Shown: piece after piece, positions 53,240-61,697 of the stretch
Layout of the letters: the number at the start of each line of letters is the position of its first letter
Position numbering within the stretch: position 1 is the first letter of the stretch
NCBI GenBank assembly: GCA_963767245.1
Contig: CAVYDG010000001.1
Location: forward strand, 124,001-188,000
Origin: Roseiarcus sp963767245
GTDB lineage: Bacteria; Pseudomonadota; Alphaproteobacteria; Rhizobiales; Beijerinckiaceae
Reading direction: 5' to 3'
Length of the DNA stretch: 64,000 nt
Made by a program: the position numbers and the translations under genes
Notes under the pieces: generated by a model
What the model was told of the DNA's origin: nothing
What the model saw: the letters and a program-made list of their open reading frames with translations, nothing else
The model's database searches: none

Positions 53240-53731
53240 ATGGTGAGGCTGAACGAGGTCCGGCGAAACGAGGTCGCTGTCGACGCGCCCAAGTCGTTCG
53301 ACGCCGGCATCACGTTTGTCGGAATCATCCGCACGCCGTGGACCTCGCGCCTCGACTGCCCCCGGCAGGGGCAAGTCGACGGGCCGGTCTGCCGGATCGA
53401 AGTCTGCGAACCGTGGGTCGCGGCGCTGGACGGGATCGAAGCGTTCGAGCGGATCGAGGTGCTTTATTGGCTGCACGAGTCCCGTCGCGATCTCGTCCGT
53501 CAAAGTCCGGCCGATGACGGCTCGACGCGCGGGACGTTTGCGCTGCGCTCCCCGGTCCGGCCGAACCCGATCGGGACGGCGCTCGTCACCCTGGTCGCGC
53601 GCCAGGGTGCGACTCTCAGCGTCAGAGGCCTCGATTGCCTGGATAAGACCCCGCTGATCGACCTCAAGCCCGACCGCTGCCTGTTCACGCCGCTCGCGCC
53701 GCCTCAGCCCGGTGATTTCGAGACTGGATAA
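53240..53731 (+). CDS. trmO: TsaA/TrmO-like tRNA (N6-threonylcarbamoyl-A37) methyltransferase
   Basis: A 163-residue protein with the TsaA/TrmO beta-barrel: FVGIIRTPWTSRLDCPRQG at the start, RIEVCEPWVAALDGIEAFERIEVLYWLHESRRD, the conserved GTFALRSPVRPNPIGTALVTLV, and LDCLDKTPLIDLKPD. E. coli TrmO uses SAM to methylate t6A37 of threonine tRNA. Bacterial members of this short form are often annotated so without proof. The ATG at 53240 follows the MITE; the frame upstream runs through the repeat. Confidence 0.88.
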   Translation: MVRLNEVRRNEVAVDAPKSFDAGITFVGIIRTPWTSRLDCPRQGQVDGPVCRIEVCEPWVAALDGIEAFERIEVLYWLHESRRDLVRQSPADDGSTRGTFALRSPVRPNPIGTALVTLVARQGATLSVRGLDCLDKTPLIDLKPDRCLFTPLAPPQPGDFETG

Positions 53732-53764
53732 GACGAATCCCAGATTTGGCTGCGGGGCAGAGCA

Positions 53765-54047
53765 TCAGTCCGGCATGGACGGCGGGCGTCGAGCCGCGTG
53801 GCGCACGCCATGAATTACGACTTCGTATTCCGTCGCCGCGGAGAAGAGGAGATAGGGATACGGATGGACGACGACGCGGCGAAAGCGGCGTGTGTTCGTG
53901 AGCTGGCCGCAAGCGGATGCAGGGCGATGAGGTTAGTGATTGCCTTGATCCGCGCTTTGACGTGATCGACGCCTTGCGGGGAATGCTTATCGATATACGA
54001 CAAGACTTGATCGAGCTCTTCGGCGGCGCGAAGCGTATATCGTAGTT
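53765..54047 (-). pseudogene. ParE/RelE-type toxin, frameshifted
   Basis: The N-terminal part (LRYTLRAAEELDQVLSYIDKHSPQGVDHVKARI) is in one frame. The C-terminal part (NTRRFRRVVVHPYPYLLFSAATEYEVVIHGVRHAARRP) is in the next. Adding one G in the GCGGCC near 53910 (GCGGGCC) joins them as HPLAGQLTNTRRF, the normal ParE order. ParE toxins poison gyrase. No good start codon is visible (the frame has GTA where family homology begins), so the 5' end is also doubtful. It immediately follows a remnant antitoxin. Confidence 0.7.
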
Positions 54048-54155
54048 TTACAGGCCGTGCTTGGCCCAAACCGCTTTGATCTGCTCGTCGGTCGCGAACT
54101 CGCGCCGCTCGGCCAATGACACCAATGAAATCGCTGCCGATCTCCACGGGATCAC
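54048..54155 (-). pseudogene. antitoxin remnant upstream of the ParE-like toxin
   Basis: A frame of about 35 codons ends ISLVSLAERREFATDEQIKAVWAKHGL and then TAA (54050-54048), directly before the toxin. The C-terminal pattern (xFATDEQIKAVWAKHG) is of the kind found at the end of short ParD-type antitoxins, but the DNA-binding N-terminal part is absent. It is probably a 5'-truncated antitoxin gene. The GTG at 54155 is only a formal start. Confidence 0.45.
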
Positions 54156-54213
54156 ACACTTTTTAAAAGCGTTCAACTGGCCTTGACTCTCCCACCCTTT
54201 CGGTCCAAAACAA

Positions 54214-54228
54214 GAACAAATAGCGAAC
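54214..54228 (+). promoter_or_regulatory. alphaproteobacterial SOS (LexA) box
   Basis: GAAC-AAATAGC-GAAC matches the direct-repeat LexA operator of alphaproteobacteria (GAAC-N7-GAAC). It lies 19 bases upstream of the imuA ATG. The position is where LexA would block the imuA-imuB-dnaE2 promoter until DNA damage. Confidence 0.85.
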
Positions 54229-54246
54229 TTATAGGATGCAGACCGA

Positions 54247-55101
54247 ATGTCGCTGGGCGACAGGGCGGAGGGGATGGCGCGTTTGCGGCGCGCCGTCGCC
54301 CGGATCGAGGCGGAAGCCGGCCCGGCGGGCGAGCGGACCGCGCGGCGGCTCCCGTTCGGGCGCGCGTTCGACGCCGCACTCGGCGGCGGCCTCGCGGACG
54401 ACGGCCTGCATGAGATCGCGCCCGCCGAGCCTCAGGACGGGGCGGCGGCGATGGGCTTTGCGCTCGCGCTCGCCGCGCGGTTCCTGGACCGGCGGCCGGC
54501 CTCGGCGCTCATCATCGGCGAAGGCTTCGCTGCCCAGGAGGCAGGCGCGCTCTATGGGCCGGGCCTGATCGCCCACGGGCTGCCCTTGAGCCGCCTCGTG
54601 TTCGTGCACGCGCCCGACGCGGCTTTGGCCTTCTGGGCGATGGAGGAGGCGCTCAAATGCGGCGCGCCGGCCGCGGTCGTGGGCGAGGTCTGGAACCTCA
54701 AGGGCTATAGCCTCGCCGCTTCGCGCCGCCTCTTGCTCGCGGCGCGCAAAGGGCGGACGCCCGCGCTTCTGATCCTGGCCAGCGCCTATGGCCAGGCCGA
54801 GCGCCTCTCCAGCGCCGCCGAGACCCGGTTCGAGATCGCCGCCGCGCCGAGCGTCAAACCTAAGGCGGCGGCCGGCCGGGACCTGCCCGGGCCGTTCGCC
54901 TGCGGGGCGCGGCTCGTCAAGGCGCGTCTTGCGCGCGCAGGGCCCGAGAGGCCTCTGCGGGCTTTCGACGCCGAGCGCGTCATCCGTCTGGAATGGCGAA
55001 GCCAGGACAATATTTTCGAGGAATTGGCTTTTGGCGATCCGGCGATTTCTCTCCCTGTGGTTGCCGCGTCTGGCGACGGACCGCGCGCGGCGTCTCAATG
55101 A
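54247..55101 (+). CDS. imuA: ImuA, RecA-like protein of the SOS mutasome
   Basis: A 284-residue protein of the ImuA/SulA-like family found before imuB and dnaE2 in alphaproteobacteria. It starts ARLRRAVARIEAEAG and continues with FDAALGGGLADDGLHEIAPAEPQDGAAAMGFALALA, resembling the RecA fold without a proper Walker A Lys, and LLLAARKGRTPALLIL. It is needed with ImuB and DnaE2 for damage-induced mutagenesis in relatives such as Caulobacter. It follows a perfect SOS box and overlaps imuB by about 70 bases. Confidence 0.9.
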   Translation: MSLGDRAEGMARLRRAVARIEAEAGPAGERTARRLPFGRAFDAALGGGLADDGLHEIAPAEPQDGAAAMGFALALAARFLDRRPASALIIGEGFAAQEAGALYGPGLIAHGLPLSRLVFVHAPDAALAFWAMEEALKCGAPAAVVGEVWNLKGYSLAASRRLLLAARKGRTPALLILASAYGQAERLSSAAETRFEIAAAPSVKPKAAAGRDLPGPFACGARLVKARLARAGPERPLRAFDAERVIRLEWRSQDNIFEELAFGDPAISLPVVAASGDGPRAASQ

Positions 55102-56623
55102 CGTTGACAAGGCGGCGCTGCTTGCGGCTGTCGCCAAGGTCAACAACGCCGAGCGCCTGGTTTGCGTCGACGCCGAGGCCGAGCGGCTCGGGTTGACCAT
55201 TGGTCTCTCGCTTGCCGACGCGCGCGCGCGTCATCCGAACCTCGTCGCGGTCGAGGCTGAGCCAGCGGAAGAGGCGCGGCTCATCGAGCGCCTCTGCGAC
55301 TGGTGCTCGCGCTTCACGCCGCTCGCCGCGCTCGACGGCCGCGACGGGCTGATGCTCGATATTTCCGGCGTCACGCATCTGTTCGGCGGCGAAGCGGCGC
55401 TGATCGAGGACTGTCGCGCCCGGCTTGCCGCGCAGGGGTTCACCGTCGCCGCCGGCGTCGGCGGCAATCCGCGCGCCGCCTGGGCCCTGGCGCGGTTTTC
55501 GCAAACGAAAATCGCCTCCGAACCGTTGAGCGACAAGGCGTTCGCCAGGCTTTTCCACGACCTGCCGCTCGCCGCGCTCGGTCTCGACGAGAAGACCGTC
55601 GCCGACATGGCGCGCGCGGGCCTGAGGCGGATCGGAGACATTGCGCTCAGGCCCCGGGCGCCGATCGCGGCGCGGTTCGGATCCGTTCCGATCGCCCGGC
55701 TCGACGCGCTCAAAGGCCTCGAGCGCTCCTCGATTAAGCCGCGCTTTGCGCCGCCGGATTTCTGCGCCGAGCGGCGGTTCGCCTCGCCCGTGCAGACGTT
55801 TCCGGCGATCGAGGCGACGCTCTGCAAGCTTGCCGACGATCTCGTCGTGCTGCTCGAGCGCCAGGCCAAGGGCGCGCGGCGGATCGCGCTTGAGCTCCAT
55901 CGCGTCGACGGCGACGTGCGACGCATCCGCGTCGGCGCCTCCCGGCCGCTCAACGAGGCGCGCACGATTGTGCGGCTCATCGCCGAGCGGCTGGCGAGCC
56001 CGGACGAGGAGGCCATCGACGCCGGCTACGGCGTCGACCTCATGCGCCTCGCCTGCCTTGCGGCCGAGCCGCTCGCGCCCTCGCAATCCGAGCTCGAGCG
56101 CGCGCACGAAGCCGAGCGCGCCCGCGCGCTCGCCGAGCTTCTCGACCGGTTGAGCGCCCGGCTCGGGGCCCGCGCGGTGACGCGGCGCGAGCTCATCGAA
56201 GCGCATCTGCCCGAACAGGCCGAGGCGGCCGCGCCGGTGACGCTTGGAGAGGCGCGGACGAAAGGGGGCGCTACCCTTCTCCCGTTCACGGGAGAAGGTG
56301 GCCGCGCCTCAGCGCGGCCGGATGAGGGCGCGCCGGCGCGGCCATTGCGCCTGTTCGTGCACCCGGAGCCGATCGAGGCTTTAGCCGAAGTGCCCGATGG
56401 TCCACCCCTGCGCTTCCGCTGGCGGCGCGTCCTGCACGACGTAGCCGCCATCGAGGGGCCGGAGCGGATCGCCGCGCCCTGGTGGCGGCGCGATGGCGCG
56501 CCGACGCGCGACTATTTCCGCGCCGAGGATTCTCAAGGCCGCCGCTTCTGGCTCTACCGCGAGGGCTTATGGGGCCGCGAGACGGCGCAGGCGAAATGGT
56601 TCGTGCACGGAGTGTTCGGGTGA
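55031..56623 (+). CDS. imuB: ImuB, Y-family polymerase-like mutasome protein
   Basis: About 530 residues, with the Y-family polymerase fold lacking the usual catalytic acidic residues: RRFLSLWLPRLATDRARR, CSRFTPLAALDGRDGLMLDISGVTHLFGGE, AAGVGGNPRAAWALAR, a beta-clamp domain, and the C-terminal WWRRDGAPTRDYFRAEDSQGRRFWLYREGL that contacts partners. ImuB links DnaE2 to the clamp. The TTG at 55031 is a weak guess for the start; homology begins at RRFLSLW. A palindromic repeat at 56274-56327 adds a peptide (LLPFTGEGGRASARPDEGAPA) in frame, absent from the usual sequence. Confidence 0.88.
   Translation: MAIRRFLSLWLPRLATDRARRLNDVDKAALLAAVAKVNNAERLVCVDAEAERLGLTIGLSLADARARHPNLVAVEAEPAEEARLIERLCDWCSRFTPLAALDGRDGLMLDISGVTHLFGGEAALIEDCRARLAAQGFTVAAGVGGNPRAAWALARFSQTKIASEPLSDKAFARLFHDLPLAALGLDEKTVADMARAGLRRIGDIALRPRAPIAARFGSVPIARLDALKGLERSSIKPRFAPPDFCAERRFASPVQTFPAIEATLCKLADDLVVLLERQAKGARRIALELHRVDGDVRRIRVGASRPLNEARTIVRLIAERLASPDEEAIDAGYGVDLMRLACLAAEPLAPSQSELERAHEAERARALAELLDRLSARLGARAVTRRELIEAHLPEQAEAAAPVTLGEARTKGGATLLPFTGEGGRASARPDEGAPARPLRLFVHPEPIEALAEVPDGPPLRFRWRRVLHDVAAIEGPERIAAPWWRRDGAPTRDYFRAEDSQGRRFWLYREGLWGRETAQAKWFVHGVFG
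56274..56327 (+). repeat. palindromic repeat inserted in frame in imuB
   Basis: The perfect hairpin CCTTCTCCCG-TTCA-CGGGAGAAGG (56275-56298) is followed by GGCCGCGC-CTCA-GCGCGGCC and GGATGAGGG. It is the same family as the elements at 57050, 57665 and 59772. It lies in frame within the coding region near the end of the C-terminal part of imuB. Confidence 0.85.
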
Positions 56624-56676
56624 CCCTTGTCCCGCAAGGGGGAAGGGCGCGCGCCGGACGAAAGCATGAGGAGGTC

Positions 56677-57039
56677 ATGGCGGTTCATCATCATCTCATT
56701 CCTCTGGCCGCCAGAGCGCGCGCTCGCACGATGCGCGCTCATGAAACGGACGCTGAACGCGCCTTATGGCGCCTCTTGCGGGATCGAAGGCTGCAATCGA
56801 TGAAGTGGCGTCGTCATGTCCCCCTCGGCCCCTACATCGTCGATTTTGTCTGCTTCGAACATCGGCTCATCGTCGAATGCGACGGCTCTCAACATGCCGA
56901 GAATCGTCATGACGTTCGACGTGACGCATGGCTCCAAGCGCAAGGTTTCGCGATCGTGCGGTTCTGGAATCGCGAGGTCTTGCATGAACGAGAGAATGTA
57001 CTGAATACAATTCTCGCTCGATGCGGCCTGCCACGGTGA
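56677..57039 (+). CDS. DUF559 endonuclease-like protein
   Basis: A 120-residue protein with the DUF559 pattern: ARTMRAHETDAERALWRLLRDRRL, KWRRHVPLGPYIVDFVCFEHRLIVECDGSQHAEN and DAWLQAQGFAIVRFWNREVL. The fold is of the Vsr/restriction-endonuclease type with a candidate metal site at VDF...VECDGSQH. Such genes travel among bacteria, often beside repeats. GAGGAGG before the ATG is a strong ribosome site. It interrupts the otherwise adjacent imuB and dnaE2, with a palindromic repeat following it. Confidence 0.9.
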   Translation: MAVHHHLIPLAARARARTMRAHETDAERALWRLLRDRRLQSMKWRRHVPLGPYIVDFVCFEHRLIVECDGSQHAENRHDVRRDAWLQAQGFAIVRFWNREVLHERENVLNTILARCGLPR

Positions 57040-57049
57040 GGCGATGCGC

Positions 57050-57187
57050 CCTACTCCCCTCTCCCCTTGCGGGAGAGGGGTTGGGGGTGAGGGGTCTGCG
57101 CCGTGAGGCGCGTGATTCAGAGGCGCCTGATGGCGCGGGACCCCTCATCCGTCGCCTTCGGCGACACCTTCTCCCGCAAGGGGAAGA
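57050..57187. repeat. palindromic repeat cluster between DUF559 gene and dnaE2
   Basis: A mosaic of inverted repeats of the type CTCCCCTTGCGGGAGAGG, GGGGTGAGGGG, CCCCTCATCCGTCGCCTTCGGCGACACCTT and CTCCCGCAAGGGGAAG. It ends about 65 bases before the dnaE2 ATG. Elements with the same building blocks lie inside imuB and dnaE2. Confidence 0.85.
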
Positions 57188-57251
57188 GGATCCGAACTGA
57201 CCAACGTCGTTGCGATTTCGGCGTGGAGCCCTCACTCGCGAGGGGACCCCA

Positions 57252-60200
57252 ATGATTCGCCTCGAGCCGCGGTTCGCCGAACTGGCGGCGATGACGAATT
57301 TCTCGTTTCTGCGCGGGGCGTCGCATCCCGAGGAGATGGTTGCGCGCGCTGCCGAGCTTGGGCTTGCGGGAATTGGGATCGCTGACCGCAACACCCTCGC
57401 CGGCGTCGTGCGCGCCCATCTCTTCGCGCGCGAGAACGCGGCGGCGATGGCGGGCATGCGCGTCGTTCCCGGCGCGCGGCTCGCGTTCGTGGACGGCGCG
57501 CCGGACGCGCTCGTCTATCCGAAGGATCGCGCCGCCTATGGCCGGCTCTGCCGCATCCTGACGGCGGGAAACTTGCGCGCGCCCAAAGGAGAATGCCGGC
57601 TCCAACTGGATGATCTGCTGGAGCATGGCGAGGGGCTGCAGGTCGTCGTGATGCCTTCCGTCTCCTTTTGTGGGAGAGGGGTACAGGGTGAGGGGGGCGA
57701 TCCCCCTCTCTCCGTGCACGGGGAGAGGGTTGGGGTGAGGGGCGGCGCGGCCCCTCATCCGGCCGCTACGCGGCCACCTTCTCCCCGCGAGCGGGGAGAA
57801 GGGATTCATCTCCGCCTGCGCGAGGCCTTCGGCAAGCGTCTGTGGATCGGGGCGAGTTTGACTTATGGCGAGCACATGCGCGGCGGGCTCGCGCGGCGCG
57901 CGGCGCTCGCGCTTGAGGTCGACGCGCCGCTGCTCGCGACCAACGACGTGCTGATGCATGCGCCCGAGCGGCGCGCGCTCGCCGACGTCCTCGCCTGCAT
58001 CCGCGAAGGCGTGACGCTCGAGGCCGCCGGGCGCCTGACCCAGGTCAACGCCGAGCGGCATCTCAAAGGTCCGTACGAAATGGCGCGGCTCTTCGCCGAG
58101 ACGCCGCAAGCGGTCGGGGAGACGATGCGCTTCCTCGACGGCCTTGCCTTCAGCCTCGATGAATTGTCGCATTGTTATCCGGAAGAGCTGCGCGAAGGCT
58201 ATGCGACGGCCCAGGCCGCGCTCGAAGCCTTCGCTGAAGCGGGCGCCCGGGCGCGCTATCCCAAGGGCGTGCCGGAGCGGACGCGCGAAGCGCTTGCGCA
58301 TGAACTCGCGCTGATCGCCGCGCTCGACTACGCGCCCTATTTTCTCACCGTGCACGACATCGTGCGCTTCGCGCGCACGCGCGGCATTTTGTGCCAGGGC
58401 CGCGGCTCGGCCGCCAATTCCGCTGTCTGCTTCTGCCTCGGGATCACCGAGGTCGATCCGGCGCGCTTCGATCTTCTGTTCGAGCGCTTCATTTCGCCCG
58501 AGCGCAACGAGCCCCCCGACATCGACGTCGACTTCGAACATGAGCGGCGCGAGGAGGTGATCCAATACATCTATCGGCGCTACGGGCGGGAGCGCGCCGG
58601 CCTCGCTGCTGCGGTGACGACCTATCGCACGCGCTCGGCGATCCGCGAGACGGCCAAGGTTTTCGACCTCTCTGACGATGTCATCGCCGCCCTTAACGGG
58701 ACCACCTGGGGCCAGGAGTCGACGCCGATCGACGGAGCCAATGTGCGCGGGATTGGCCTCAATCCGGCCGAGCCGACGCTTGAGCTCGCGCTCGAGATGG
58801 CGAAGGCGCTCATCGGCTTTCCGCGCCATCTTACCCAGCACAGCGGCGGCTTCGTCATCACCCGCGACCGGCTCGACGAAGTCGCGCCAATAATGAACGC
58901 CGCGATGGAGGAGCGCACGACGGTCGAATGGGACAAGGACGATCTCGACGCGCTCGGCCTGCTCAAGATCGACGTGCTCGCGCTCGGCATGCTGACGGCG
59001 CTGAGCAAGGGCCTCGAACTCATCGACAGGCATTACGGCCAGCGCCTGACGCTGGCGACCATTCCGCCCGAGGAGCCTCAGGTCTATGCGATGATCCAGC
59101 GCGCCGACACGATCGGCGTGTTCCAGATCGAAAGCCGCGCGCAGATGTCGATGCTGCCGCGGCTGAAACCGGAATCGTTCTACGATCTCGTGATCGAGGT
59201 CGCGATCGTGCGCCCCGGTCCGATCCAGGGCGATATGGTCCACCCTTATCTGCGCCGGCGGCAGGGCCTCGAGGAGGTCGTCTATCCTTCGAGCGAACTC
59301 GAGGCAGTATTGAGTAAGACGCTCGGCGTGCCGCTGTTCCAGGAGCAGGCGATGAAGATCGCCATCGTCGCAGCCGGATTCACGCCCGCGGAAGCCGATC
59401 GGTTGCGCCGCGCAATGGCGACGTTCCGCCGGGTCGGCACGATCCAGACTTTTCAAGAGAAGATGGTCGAGGGCATGGCGGCCCGGGGCTACGAGCGCGA
59501 CTTCGCCGAGCGCTGCTTCCGCCAGATCGAGGGCTTCGGCGAATACGGCTTTCCCGAGAGCCATGCGGCGAGCTTCGCTCTGCTGGTCTACGCCTCGTGC
59601 TGGATGAAATGCCGCTATCCGGATGTCTTCGTCGCAGCGATGCTGAACTCCCAGCCGCTCGGCTTCTACGCGCCCGCCCAGCTCGTGCGCGACGCGCGTG
59701 AGCACGAGGTCGAAATGCGCGAAGTCGACGTCAACCTGTCGGACTGGGACTGCACGCTGGAGCTCTTAACGCCCCCTCTCCCCGTGTACGGGGAGAGGGT
59801 TGGGGTGAGGGGCAGCGCGGACTCTTCCGGAAAGGACAGCGCAGCCCCTCATCCGTCGCCTTCGGCGACACCTTCTCCCCGCCAGCGGGGCGAAGGGATT
59901 CACCCCCGCCACGCCGAGATGGCGCCGCATATCCGCGCGACCCATGCCGTGCGCCTCGGCTTGAGGCAGATCGTCGGCGCCAGAGAGGAGGACATGCGCC
60001 GGCTCGTGGAGCGGCGGGGGCAGGGTTACGATTTCGTGCGCGACCTTTGGCTGCGCAGCGGTCTCTCGTCGGCGGCGCTGGAGCGGCTCGCCGACGCCGA
60101 CGCCTTCCGCTCGCTCGGCCTCGACCGGCGGCAGGCCCTATGGGCGGTGCGTGGCCTCGACCGGGTCGGCGACCAGGACGATCTGCCGCTGTTCGCGAGC

Positions 60201-60836
60201 CGGCCGGCGCGCGAAACCGAGCCGGACGCGCGATTGCCGTCGATGCCGCTCGGCGCGCATGTGGTCGAGGACTATCGGCGCCTGTCGCTGTCGTTGAAGG
60301 CGCATCCGACGTCCTTCATGCGCGCTCGCCTTTCGGCGCGCGGAATCCTGCGCTCCGAGGCGCTTGCCAAGGTCAGGAATGGCGAGCGCGTCACCGTCGC
60401 CGGCCTCGTCCTGGTGCGTCAGCGGCCGGGCACCGCCAAGGGCGTCATTTTCATGACGCTCGAGGACGAGACGGGGATCGCCAATATCATCGTCTGGCCG
60501 AAGGCGTTCGAGCGCCTGCGCGCGATCGTGCTCGGCGCCCGTTTCATCGCCGTGACCGGCAAGCTGCAGAGCGAATTGGGCGTCATTCATGTCGTCGCCG
60601 AACGCATGAACGACCTGACGCCGATGCTGGGGCTTCTATCGGAGGCGGGTCACACGGTCGGCGCCCTTGCCCGCGCTGACGAGGTCAAGCGGCCGCAACT
60701 GACGATGGCGCAAAAACGCCAGGGCAACCGCTTCGCCCAGCCCCCGAGATTCGAGGACCCGCGCGCGCCCCCGAGCCTGCCGCTCGAAACGGCCGACCCG
60801 GCGCAGGCGATGCCCGCCGGACGCAATTTCCGTTGA
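57252..60836 (+). CDS. dnaE2: error-prone DNA polymerase III alpha subunit DnaE2
   Basis: 1194 residues, longer than the usual 1080-1130. It starts RFAELAAMTNFSFLRGASHPEEMV (PHP domain). The polymerase core includes FLTVHDIVRFARTRGILCQGRGSAANSAVCFCLGITEVDP, the catalytic Asp set in NEPPDIDVDFEHERREEVIQYIY, and GVFQIESRAQMSMLPRLKPESFYDLVIEVAIVRPGPI. A helix-hairpin-helix and an OB fold end the protein (VTVAGLVLVRQRPGTAKGVIFMTLEDETG). DnaE2 performs damage-induced translesion synthesis with ImuA and ImuB. Two in-frame repeat insertions (57665-57803 and 59772-59910) explain the extra length. The start at 57252 (MIRLEPRF) matches the family. Confidence 0.95.
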   Translation: MIRLEPRFAELAAMTNFSFLRGASHPEEMVARAAELGLAGIGIADRNTLAGVVRAHLFARENAAAMAGMRVVPGARLAFVDGAPDALVYPKDRAAYGRLCRILTAGNLRAPKGECRLQLDDLLEHGEGLQVVVMPSVSFCGRGVQGEGGDPPLSVHGERVGVRGGAAPHPAATRPPSPRERGEGIHLRLREAFGKRLWIGASLTYGEHMRGGLARRAALALEVDAPLLATNDVLMHAPERRALADVLACIREGVTLEAAGRLTQVNAERHLKGPYEMARLFAETPQAVGETMRFLDGLAFSLDELSHCYPEELREGYATAQAALEAFAEAGARARYPKGVPERTREALAHELALIAALDYAPYFLTVHDIVRFARTRGILCQGRGSAANSAVCFCLGITEVDPARFDLLFERFISPERNEPPDIDVDFEHERREEVIQYIYRRYGRERAGLAAAVTTYRTRSAIRETAKVFDLSDDVIAALNGTTWGQESTPIDGANVRGIGLNPAEPTLELALEMAKALIGFPRHLTQHSGGFVITRDRLDEVAPIMNAAMEERTTVEWDKDDLDALGLLKIDVLALGMLTALSKGLELIDRHYGQRLTLATIPPEEPQVYAMIQRADTIGVFQIESRAQMSMLPRLKPESFYDLVIEVAIVRPGPIQGDMVHPYLRRRQGLEEVVYPSSELEAVLSKTLGVPLFQEQAMKIAIVAAGFTPAEADRLRRAMATFRRVGTIQTFQEKMVEGMAARGYERDFAERCFRQIEGFGEYGFPESHAASFALLVYASCWMKCRYPDVFVAAMLNSQPLGFYAPAQLVRDAREHEVEMREVDVNLSDWDCTLELLTPPLPVYGERVGVRGSADSSGKDSAAPHPSPSATPSPRQRGEGIHPRHAEMAPHIRATHAVRLGLRQIVGAREEDMRRLVERRGQGYDFVRDLWLRSGLSSAALERLADADAFRSLGLDRRQALWAVRGLDRVGDQDDLPLFASRPARETEPDARLPSMPLGAHVVEDYRRLSLSLKAHPTSFMRARLSARGILRSEALAKVRNGERVTVAGLVLVRQRPGTAKGVIFMTLEDETGIANIIVWPKAFERLRAIVLGARFIAVTGKLQSELGVIHVVAERMNDLTPMLGLLSEAGHTVGALARADEVKRPQLTMAQKRQGNRFAQPPRFEDPRAPPSLPLETADPAQAMPAGRNFR
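57665..57803 (+). repeat. palindromic repeat inserted in frame in the PHP region of dnaE2
   Basis: It is made of CTCTCTCCGTGCACGGGGAGAGGG, GGGGTGAGGGGC, GGCCGCTACGCGGCC and CTCCCCGCGAGCGGGGAG. The open frame continues through it and encodes SVHGERVGVRGG...PRERGEGIH, which interrupts VVVMPS...LRLREAFGKRLWIG, contiguous in related proteins. Confidence 0.88.
59772..59910 (+). repeat. palindromic repeat inserted in frame in the C-terminal half of dnaE2
   Basis: The same building blocks as the first insertion (CTCTCCCCGTGTACGGGGAGAGGG, GGGGTGAGGGGC, GTCGCCTTCGGCGAC, CTCCCCGCCAGCGGGGCG). It is in the same orientation and the same reading phase, encoding PVYGERVGVRG...PRQRGEGIH. It sits between WDCTLE and HPRHAEMAPHIRATHAVRLGLRQI, which adjoin in normal DnaE2. 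Confidence 0.88.
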
Positions 60837-60919
60837 CCGGGCGCCCGGCGATTTGACCGATCGACCAAAAGAACGCCATGATATGGGTGGCCATACCGCT
60901 TACGCCATACAGATGGGTC

Positions 60920-61165
60920 ATGAAGACGACAATAGAAATCTCGGATCCGCTTCTTCGCGAAGCTCGTAAACTTGCACAGCGCGAGGGGGTCACATTGCGT
61001 TCGCTGGTAGAACGGGGGCTTCGGCGCGTCGTAACCGAGACCAAGCCGGGTGCGCCGTTCAAGCTGCGCCGCGCCAGCTTCAAAGGCAAGGGATTGCAAG
61101 CCGACGCGAAAGGCGCGTCCTGGGACAGGTTGCGCGATTTGGCCTACGAAGGTCGGGGAGCTTGA
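60920..61165 (+). CDS. vapB: VapB-type antitoxin
   Basis: An 81-residue protein starting MKTTIEISDPLLREARKLAQREGVTLRSLVERGL, a ribbon-helix-helix-like antitoxin N-terminus, followed by a basic C-terminal tail (KLRRASFKGKGL, WDRLRDLAYEGRG) that would wrap the toxin. Its stop overlaps the start of the PIN-domain toxin gene (TTGA at 61162-61165). Antitoxins of this group repress their own operon and neutralise VapC. ATG 60920 is chosen because the family starts with MKTTIEI. Confidence 0.85.
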   Translation: MKTTIEISDPLLREARKLAQREGVTLRSLVERGLRRVVTETKPGAPFKLRRASFKGKGLQADAKGASWDRLRDLAYEGRGA

Positions 61166-61608
61166 TCGCCGTCGATACGAATATTTTGGTCTACGCTCAC
61201 CGCGAGGACTCGCCGTTTCACGATCTGGCCGCGAAGCGAATCCTGGAGCTCTCAGAAGGGTCCGCAACCTGGGTGATTCCCTGGCCCTGCGTGCACGAGT
61301 TCCTCGCCATCGTCACCCATCCCCGCATCTACGCGCCTCCGACACCCTTGCCACGCGCTCTCGACCAGGTGGACGCCTGGCTCGAGTTGCCGACCCTCGC
61401 GCTCTTGGCCGAGTTGGCAGACCACTGGCCGGCATTGCGAACGGTTCTCACAAGGAGCCGCGTTGCCGGAGCTCAAGTCCATGACGCGCGCATTTCGGCC
61501 CTGTGCAAGCAGCACGGCGTGCGCGAGCTGTGGTCTGCGGATCGCGACTTCAATCGCTTCACGGGCCTTGCTGTCGTGAACCCCTTGGTTGGACGTGAAT
61601 TGAGCTGA
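61162..61608 (+). CDS. vapC: PIN-domain ribonuclease toxin VapC
   Basis: A 148-residue PIN nuclease: the acidic residues are D5 (IAVDTNILVYAH), E49 or nearby (CVHEFLAIVTH), D of VHDARISALC and D of WSADRDFNRF, the usual Mg-binding set. VapC toxins cut tRNA or rRNA and stop growth. It starts with TTG at 61162, coupled to vapB by overlap. The IYAPPTPL segment and complete C-terminus suggest a functional gene. Confidence 0.9.
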   Translation: MIAVDTNILVYAHREDSPFHDLAAKRILELSEGSATWVIPWPCVHEFLAIVTHPRIYAPPTPLPRALDQVDAWLELPTLALLAELADHWPALRTVLTRSRVAGAQVHDARISALCKQHGVRELWSADRDFNRFTGLAVVNPLVGRELS

Positions 61609-61697
61609 ACGGTCTGGCCAAGCGCTGGCGACGGCGTTCTCATTGACGTCCGCCCGTCGAGCCGCCTATCTCCCATCCTCCAAACCCCGAGAGCTCC

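Noticed and set aside
57117..59705. A minus-strand open frame of 862 codons opposite dnaE2
   Set aside because: It lies across highly conserved dnaE2 coding sequence; its residues are Arg/Ala/Glu/His-rich shadow composition with no family motif.
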